In this document: piece by piece, positions 59,054 to 64,000 of the stretch | Position numbering within the stretch: position 1 is the first letter of the stretch | Layout: every line of letters starts with the position of its first letter | Origin: Endobacter medicaginis | Lineage (GTDB): Bacteria; Pseudomonadota; Alphaproteobacteria; Acetobacterales; Acetobacteraceae | Assembly (NCBI RefSeq): GCF_014192375.1 | Contig: NZ_JACHXV010000005.1 | Span: forward strand, 124,001 to 188,000 | Reading direction: 5' to 3' | DNA: 64,000 bases | The notes under the pieces: generated by a model | What the model saw: the letters and a program-made list of their open reading frames with translations, nothing else | Told to the model about the DNA's origin: nothing | Database searches by the model: none | Program-made: the position numbers and the translations under genes

Positions 59054-60784
59054 TTATTTCAGGGCACGTCGAAGCACCTTGCCGACCGGCGTCTTGGGCA
59101 GCTCCTCGGTCCTGAACTCGACCGCGCGCGGCAGCTTGTAGCCGGTCAGCCGCTTGCGGCACCAGGCGAGGATCTCCTCCTCGGTGAGACTGGCGTCGCG
59201 TTTGACGACGATGATCTTGACCCGCTCGCCGGCCTTGGGATCGGGGACGCCGATCGCGGCCACCTCGCGCACGCCGGGATGGGCGGCGACGACGTCCTCG
59301 ATCTCGTTGGGGTAGACGTTGAAGCCCGAGACCAGGATCATGTCCTTGATCCGGTCCACCAGCTTGATCTCACCTCTCGCATCCATGATGCCGACATCGC
59401 CGGTGGCGAGCCAGCCGTCGCCGATCATCACCTTCGCCGTCTCGTCGTCGCGGTTCCAGTAGCCGCGCATCACCTGCGGACCGCGCACGCAGAGTTCGCC
59501 CGGCTCGTCGATCCCGGCCCAGCTTCCATCCTCGCGGCGCATGCGCACGTCGGTCGACGGGACCGGCAGGCCGATACGGCCCGTGAAGCCCATCTTCTCG
59601 GGATGGTCGAAATCGACATAGCCGATGGTGACCACCGGCGAGCACTCGGTCAGGCCGTAGCCCTCGACCAGCGGCTTGCCGGTCATTTTCTGCCAGCGCT
59701 CCGCGATGTCCTTCTGCGTTGCCATGCCGCCGGCCACCGTCAGGCGCAGCTTCGAGAAATCACGCGCGCAGAACTCGGAATTTTCGAGAAAGCTGGCGAA
59801 CAGCGTGTTGAGGCCGGCGAAACCGTCGAACTGCTCGTGCCTGAGCATCTTCTGCACGCGCTTCGTGTCGCGGGGATTTGCGATCATGATGTTGCGGCCA
59901 CCAATGCCGCCAAACATCAGCAGGTTCGCGGTCAGTGAATAGATATGATACAGCGGCAGCAGAGTGACGTTGGTGAAGACCTCGTTCCTGTCCAGACCCG
60001 CGGTCACCCAGGCCCGGCCCTGAAGGACGTTGGCGACGATGTTGCGGTGGGTCAGGATCGCGCCCTTGGCGACGCCCGACGTGCCGCCCGTGTATTGCAG
60101 GAAGGCGATGTCTTCGGGGCCGTTCTCGACAGGGCGGTAGTCCGCAGATTTGGCCGAGCGGCGCATCCTCGGCCAGGTGATGGCATCGTCGATGCTGAAT
60201 TTCGGTACCACGCGGGCGACGTGTTTCATCATCGCCGAGATGGCGACACCCTTGAGTCCGCCGAGCATGTCGCCCATCGCCGTGACGATGACGTGCTTGA
60301 CGTCAGTCCCGTCGCGCGCCTCGCTCAGCGTGCGGGCGAACATGTTCATCACCACGACTGCGACCGCGCCGCTGTCACGCAACTGGTGATTGAGCTCGGA
60401 CGCGGTGTAGAGCGGGTTGCAGTTCACCACGATCGCGCCGGCGAACAGCGTGCCGAACAGTGCGATCGGATATTGCAGGCAGTTCGGCATCATCAGCGCG
60501 ACGCGATCGCCGCGCCCGATCCCGCGCGACTGCAGGAAGGTGGCAAAGCGTTTCGCCTCGTCCAGAGCGTCGCCATAGCTCAGCGTCGAGCCGATGCTGA
60601 CATAGCCGGGACGGTCGGCGAACGTCCTGGAATCCGCCTCGTAAAGCGCGGTCAGTGACGGCCAGCGCGCCAGCTCGTCGTCGATCGTCTTCGGCACCGC
60701 GGGCGGATAGAACGCCGTCCAGAACCGCTCTGTCCAGAGCTCGTCGCCCTGCACGGGCGCGTTGTCGATCGCACTGCTGGTCAT
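59054..60784 (-). CDS. fadD: Long-chain fatty acid-CoA ligase
   Basis: 576 aa ANL-superfamily enzyme. AMP-binding motif LQYTGGTSGVAKGAILTH (residues 229-246), YGLTECSPVVT, GWLATGDVGIMD, DRIKDMILVSGFNVYPNEIED and the catalytic lysine in LPKTPVGKVLRR at the end. Activates fatty acids to acyl-CoA at the membrane. Start at 60784 (MTSSAIDNAP). Last gene of a four-gene run with thiolase, MaoC-type hydratase and large FabG (gaps 16-25 bp). Close to E. coli FadD in length (561). Confidence 0.93.
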   Translation of the reverse strand: MTSSAIDNAPVQGDELWTERFWTAFYPPAVPKTIDDELARWPSLTALYEADSRTFADRPGYVSIGSTLSYGDALDEAKRFATFLQSRGIGRGDRVALMMPNCLQYPIALFGTLFAGAIVVNCNPLYTASELNHQLRDSGAVAVVVMNMFARTLSEARDGTDVKHVIVTAMGDMLGGLKGVAISAMMKHVARVVPKFSIDDAITWPRMRRSAKSADYRPVENGPEDIAFLQYTGGTSGVAKGAILTHRNIVANVLQGRAWVTAGLDRNEVFTNVTLLPLYHIYSLTANLLMFGGIGGRNIMIANPRDTKRVQKMLRHEQFDGFAGLNTLFASFLENSEFCARDFSKLRLTVAGGMATQKDIAERWQKMTGKPLVEGYGLTECSPVVTIGYVDFDHPEKMGFTGRIGLPVPSTDVRMRREDGSWAGIDEPGELCVRGPQVMRGYWNRDDETAKVMIGDGWLATGDVGIMDARGEIKLVDRIKDMILVSGFNVYPNEIEDVVAAHPGVREVAAIGVPDPKAGERVKIIVVKRDASLTEEEILAWCRKRLTGYKLPRAVEFRTEELPKTPVGKVLRRALK

Positions 60785-60809
60785 TGCGGCAGCCCCTGTC
60801 CGATGGCGA

Positions 60810-62096
60810 TCATTTCTCGACCACGGCGACCACGCCCTGCCCCCCGGCCGCACAGATCGAGATCAGTCCGCGGCCGCCGCCGTTGCGATCGATCATCTTG
60901 GCAAGTGTTGCGAGAATACGTCCTCCGGTGGCCGCGAAAGGGTGGCCGGCGGCGAGCGAGCCGCCATGGATGTTGAGCTTCGTGCGGTCGATCGATCCGA
61001 GCGGCACATCGAGCTTGAGGCGTTCGCGCGAATAGACCGGGTCTTCCCAGGCCTTGAGCGTGCAGAGCACCTGGGCGGCGAAGGCTTCGTGGATCTCGTA
61101 GAAATCGAAATCCTGCAAGGTGAGGCCAAGCTTTTCGAGCATGCGCGGCACGGCATGGACGGGCGCCATCAGCAATCCCTCGTCGCCATCGACGAAATCC
61201 ACCGCCGCGGTCTCGCCGGTGCGCAGATAGGCCAGCACGGGCAGGTCGTGCGCGCGGGCCCATTCCTCGGAGGCCAGCAGAACCACCGAGGCGCCGTCGG
61301 TCAACGGGGTGGAATTGGCGGCGGTCAGCGTGCCGCCCGCGCGGTCATAGGCCGGCTTGAGCTTGGCCACCTTCTCGAGCGTGCTGTCGGGGCGGAGATT
61401 GTTGTCGCGGGTGAGGCCCTTGTAGGGCACGACGAGATCGTTGAGGAAACCGCTGTCATAGGCGGCGGCGAGATTGTGGTGGCTGGCGACTGCCAGCTCG
61501 TCCTGCGATTCCCGGCTGATTTCCCACCGCTTGGCCATCAGCTCGCAATGCTCGCCCATCGACAGGCCGGTGCGCGCTTCCGCATTGCGTGGCAGCTCGG
61601 GCTTGAGCAGCATGCCCGGGCGGACCTTCGACAGGGCGGCGAGCTTCTGCCCGGTGCTCTTGCCGCGATTGGCGCGCATCAGTGCGCGGCGGAATCCCTC
61701 GTTGACCGCCACCGGCGCGTCGGAGGCGGTATCCACGCCGCCCGCGATGCCGACATCGATCTGACCGAGCGCGATCTTGTTGGCGACCAGGATCGCCGCT
61801 TCCAGCCCGGTGCCGCAGGCCTGCTGCACGTCATAGGCCGGTGTGTCGTGTGACAGCGTGGTGGACAGTACGCTCTCGCGGGTCAGTGCGATGTCGCGGG
61901 AATGCTTGAGCACCGCGCCGGCGGCGACCTCGCCAAGGCGCTCGCCGTGCAGGTTGAACTTGTCGACCAGCGCCTGCAACGCAGCGGTCAGCATGTCCTG
62001 GTTGGACAGCTCGGCATAGGCGGTATTGGACCGTGCGAACGGGATCCGGCTGCCGCCCAGGATGGCGACGCGACGCGGAAGGGGGGCGCTGGACAT
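60810..62096 (-). CDS. Acetyl-CoA acyltransferase (thiolase, FadI-like)
   Basis: 428 aa. Acyl-accepting Cys94 in VQQACGTGLEAA, then NIHGGSLAAGHPFAATG with the catalytic His, HEAFAAQV, and the C-terminal Cys in CAAGGQGVVAVVE. Family members either cleave 3-ketoacyl-CoA or condense acetyl-CoA. The longer N-terminal part and loop region (GQKLAALSKVRPGMLLKP) resemble FadI, the anaerobic beta-oxidation thiolase. With the neighbouring reductase and hydratase it can form a full chain-shortening or chain-building cycle. Confidence 0.93.
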   Translation of the reverse strand: MSSAPLPRRVAILGGSRIPFARSNTAYAELSNQDMLTAALQALVDKFNLHGERLGEVAAGAVLKHSRDIALTRESVLSTTLSHDTPAYDVQQACGTGLEAAILVANKIALGQIDVGIAGGVDTASDAPVAVNEGFRRALMRANRGKSTGQKLAALSKVRPGMLLKPELPRNAEARTGLSMGEHCELMAKRWEISRESQDELAVASHHNLAAAYDSGFLNDLVVPYKGLTRDNNLRPDSTLEKVAKLKPAYDRAGGTLTAANSTPLTDGASVVLLASEEWARAHDLPVLAYLRTGETAAVDFVDGDEGLLMAPVHAVPRMLEKLGLTLQDFDFYEIHEAFAAQVLCTLKAWEDPVYSRERLKLDVPLGSIDRTKLNIHGGSLAAGHPFAATGGRILATLAKMIDRNGGGRGLISICAAGGQGVVAVVEK

Positions 62097-62115
62097 GAGT
62101 TCCTCGGTTCGATGA

Positions 62116-63009
62116 TCAGGCAGTGAAGGTCAGCAAGCCGCGCAGATGCGGCCTGGCGGCGGATCTGTCGCGCAGATCGAGGATGGTGGTGTCGCCGTCG
62201 ACGGTGGACAGCAGGATCTCGCTGCCCGGCAGGAAGGCCGGCAGCTTGAACGCCGTGTCATAATCGAGGGAGGTCACCGGTCGCGCGGGCAGCGCTGCGG
62301 CGAGGCAGCGTGCGGCGTTCCACATGCCGTGGATGATCGGCCGCTTGAAGCCGAGCAGGCGCGCGCCGATGCGCGAGGTGTGGATCGGGTTCGTGTCGCC
62401 CGACACCGCGGCGTAGCGCCGGCCGAGATTGGCGGCCAGACGCAGCCTGGCGAGGACACGCAGTGGCTGCGGACCCGGTGTCTGGCTCTGCTCGCGTTCC
62501 CCGGCCGGGTTGCGGACGCCGCGGACGAGGTACGTGGAGGTGCTTTGCCAGACCAGTTCGCCGCCACGGCGCGCCAGCGCCTCGACGATGAAGGCCTGGC
62601 CGCGCGGATGCGCCACAAAGCCGGCAAAACCCACCTCGATGTCCAGCGCCTCGCCGAACGAGAGCTTTGCGTGCTGGCGGATGCGGTTGCGCAGATGCAC
62701 AAGCCCGATCAGCGGATAGGGGAAATCGGCGCGCATCATCAACGCCATGTGCAGCGGGAAGGCGAGGATATGCGGCCAGGTCGGCGGCACCCCCTGCTCG
62801 GGCGCAAAGCCGCAGACGCGGGCATATTTCGTCGCTGCCCGTTCGTCGAGCCGTGTCTTCTCTCGCAGCAGACGGGTGGTGGGCAGGCTGGCGCCGGGAC
62901 CCGGCTTGCGGCGCAGGCTGCGAAGGCCGGCGAGCGCGATCTGGCGCGGCGTCGGCAGGTCCCTGATCACCTGCACGGGCGCGGCCAACAGGGAGGTTTC
63001 ACCGTCCAT
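62116..63009 (-). CDS. MaoC-like acyl dehydratase
   Basis: 297 aa double-hot-dog protein. The hydratase-2 motif is in YAAVSGDTNPIHTSRIGARLLGFKRPIIHGMW, about residues 200-230. The N-terminal half is a degenerate second hot-dog. Family members hydrate 2-enoyl-CoA to (R)-3-hydroxyacyl-CoA. ATG at 63009 is eight bases after GGAGAG; the ATG at 63015 is too close to it. It is 16 bp from the FabG-type gene, which makes matching stereochemistry ((R)-specific) likely. Confidence 0.9.
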   Translation of the reverse strand: MDGETSLLAAPVQVIRDLPTPRQIALAGLRSLRRKPGPGASLPTTRLLREKTRLDERAATKYARVCGFAPEQGVPPTWPHILAFPLHMALMMRADFPYPLIGLVHLRNRIRQHAKLSFGEALDIEVGFAGFVAHPRGQAFIVEALARRGGELVWQSTSTYLVRGVRNPAGEREQSQTPGPQPLRVLARLRLAANLGRRYAAVSGDTNPIHTSRIGARLLGFKRPIIHGMWNAARCLAAALPARPVTSLDYDTAFKLPAFLPGSEILLSTVDGDTTILDLRDRSAARPHLRGLLTFTA

Positions 63010-63025
63010 CTGCATCTCTCTCCGT

Positions 63026-64000
63026 TCAGGCGCCGAGCAGGCTCTGGCCGCAGACGCGGACCACCGCGCCGTTGATGCCGCCGCTGCCCGGATGGGCGAA
63101 CCAGGCGATGGTCTCGGCGACATCGACCGGCAGGCCCCCCTGGCTCATCGAATTCATCCGCCGTCCTGCCTCGCGGATCGCGAACGGGATCGCCGCCGTC
63201 ATCTGCGTCTCGATGAAGCCGGGGGCGACGGCATTGACCGTCACGCCCTCGGTCGCCGCCAACGGTGCGAGCTTGCCGACCGCGCCGATCAGTGCGGCCT
63301 TCGACAGCGCATAGTTGCTCTGGCCGAGATTGCCGGCAATGCCCGACAGCGATGAGACGAACACCACGCGGCCGTTCGGCCGGATAGCTTTCGCCACCAG
63401 CAGCTTCTCGGTGATGTGCAGGGGGGCGGCGAAATTCACGTCCAGCACGCTGTCCCATTGCGACGCGCTCATCTTGGCAATGGTCTTGTCGCGGGTGATG
63501 CCGGCATTGTGCACCACCACGTCGTAGCCGCCACGCCCGGCGGCATCGGCGGCGATCGCGTCCTGTGCGTCGGGGCTGGTGATGTCGAGTGCGAGCGCCG
63601 CACCGCCGAGGCGTTCTGCATGTTTGGCGAGTTCGCTGGCGGCGGGCGGAATGTCGAGCAGCACCACCTGGGCGCCGTCGCGGGCGAAGGTCTCGGCGAT
63701 CGACAGGCCGATGCCACGCGAAGCGCCGGTGATCAGGACCGTGCGGCCGGCCTGCGATCTGGCCGGGTCGGGCCGGTCGACCACGCCGGTCACCGGCACG
63801 CCGACGCGCACCGTCTGCCCCGAGACATAGGCCGAGCGGCCGGAGAGGAAGAAACGCAGCGTGCTGTCGAGCGAGGCCTCGCCGCCGGGCTTGAGCCAGA
63901 CGAGCTGCACCGCCACCGCGCGGCGCACCTCCTTGCCGAGCGAGCGGGTGAAGCCCTCCAGCCCGCGCTGGATCGCCGCCGCCTCGATGCTGTCGGCGTC
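63026..64000 (-). CDS. Large 3-oxoacyl-ACP/CoA reductase (FabG4-type SDR), partial at window edge
   Basis: C-terminal 324 codons are visible; the frame continues off the right end (reads DADSIEAAAIQRGLEGFTRS at the edge). SDR elements: TVLITGASRGIG, VVHNAGITRDKTI, FVSSLSGIAGNLGQSNYALSK with Ser, Tyr and Lys, and the C-terminal GGINGAVVRVCGQSLLGA. About 110 residues precede the SDR domain in the window, so it is the high-molecular-weight FabG type (usually about 450 aa) with a degenerate N-terminal Rossmann domain. These reduce 3-oxoacyl-CoA with NADH. First visible gene of the fatty-acid operon. Confidence 0.92.
   Translation of the reverse strand, partial: DADSIEAAAIQRGLEGFTRSLGKEVRRAVAVQLVWLKPGGEASLDSTLRFFLSGRSAYVSGQTVRVGVPVTGVVDRPDPARSQAGRTVLITGASRGIGLSIAETFARDGAQVVLLDIPPAASELAKHAERLGGAALALDITSPDAQDAIAADAAGRGGYDVVVHNAGITRDKTIAKMSASQWDSVLDVNFAAPLHITEKLLVAKAIRPNGRVVFVSSLSGIAGNLGQSNYALSKAALIGAVGKLAPLAATEGVTVNAVAPGFIETQMTAAIPFAIREAGRRMNSMSQGGLPVDVAETIAWFAHPGSGGINGAVVRVCGQSLLGA

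Noticed and set aside
1-64000. CRISPR arrays, tRNA or rRNA genes, prophage or insertion sequences
   Set aside because: No evenly spaced direct repeats, no cloverleaf or CCA-ended tRNA-like stretch, no transposase, integrase or phage structural proteins seen. Repeats present are palindromic intergenic elements.

Overview
The window is about 69% G+C by eye and reads as chromosomal DNA of an alphaproteobacterium, most likely Acetobacteraceae (Rhodospirillales). The pointers are a GcrA cell-cycle regulator, a cyoABCD ubiquinol oxidase operon, AddAB instead of RecBCD, a hopanoid locus (dxs-hpnM-hpnI-hpnJ-hpnK plus hpnH), and hairpin-rich intergenic repeats of a kind I associate with acetic acid bacteria and relatives. 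I see no rRNA, tRNA, CRISPR array, prophage, insertion sequence or plasmid function, so this is mainly core genome with a few accessory or decaying genes.

Layout. 1-2.3 kb: end of a sugar ABC importer (ATPase, permease, binding protein), convergent with argG. 3.8-7.8 kb: cyoABCD. 8-12.3 kb: rlmN, tlyA, ispA, xseB and a TusA-like protein, with two very small genes. 12.4-24.4 kb: a mixed block with ROK kinase, zinc-ribbon DinB, YceI, an ectonucleotide pyrophosphatase-like lipoprotein, a DyP peroxidase, a sterol desaturase-like gene with a shifted C terminus, an acyltransferase, aspS, rnd and gcrA. 24.6-31 kb: bactofilin, adenosine kinase-like PfkB protein, typA, a small His/Lys-rich exported protein and an AmpG-like permease. 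31-38.4 kb: SDR and its probable regulator, class I aldolase, an FNR-alr-dadA operon and an ArsR/SRPBCC pair. 38.6-46.9 kb: tsaE-murU-addB-addA-trxA. 47-49 kb: an autotransporter esterase broken by a frameshift. 49-57.6 kb: the hopanoid locus. 57.7-64 kb: a CorC/TlyC-type membrane protein and a fatty-acid operon (large FabG, MaoC hydratase, thiolase, acyl-CoA ligase) that runs off the right edge.

How it fits together. IspA and DXS supply isoprenoid precursors. HpnH, HpnI, HpnK and HpnJ extend and decorate the hopanoid side chain, and HpnM is a probable lipid-handling periplasmic protein. CyoABCD is the terminal quinol oxidase. AddAB with TrxA forms the usual alphaproteobacterial repair block.

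The most notable signals are not a new defence system. They are: two families of palindromic intergenic elements, three copies each, some inside operons; two frameshifted genes, one explained by an 8-bp tandem duplication; a divergent gene pair whose start codons share one CATG; an 11-bp-arm palindrome centred on an ArsR start codon; and two departures from conserved synteny (dxs absent between ispA and tlyA, amgK absent between tsaE and murU).
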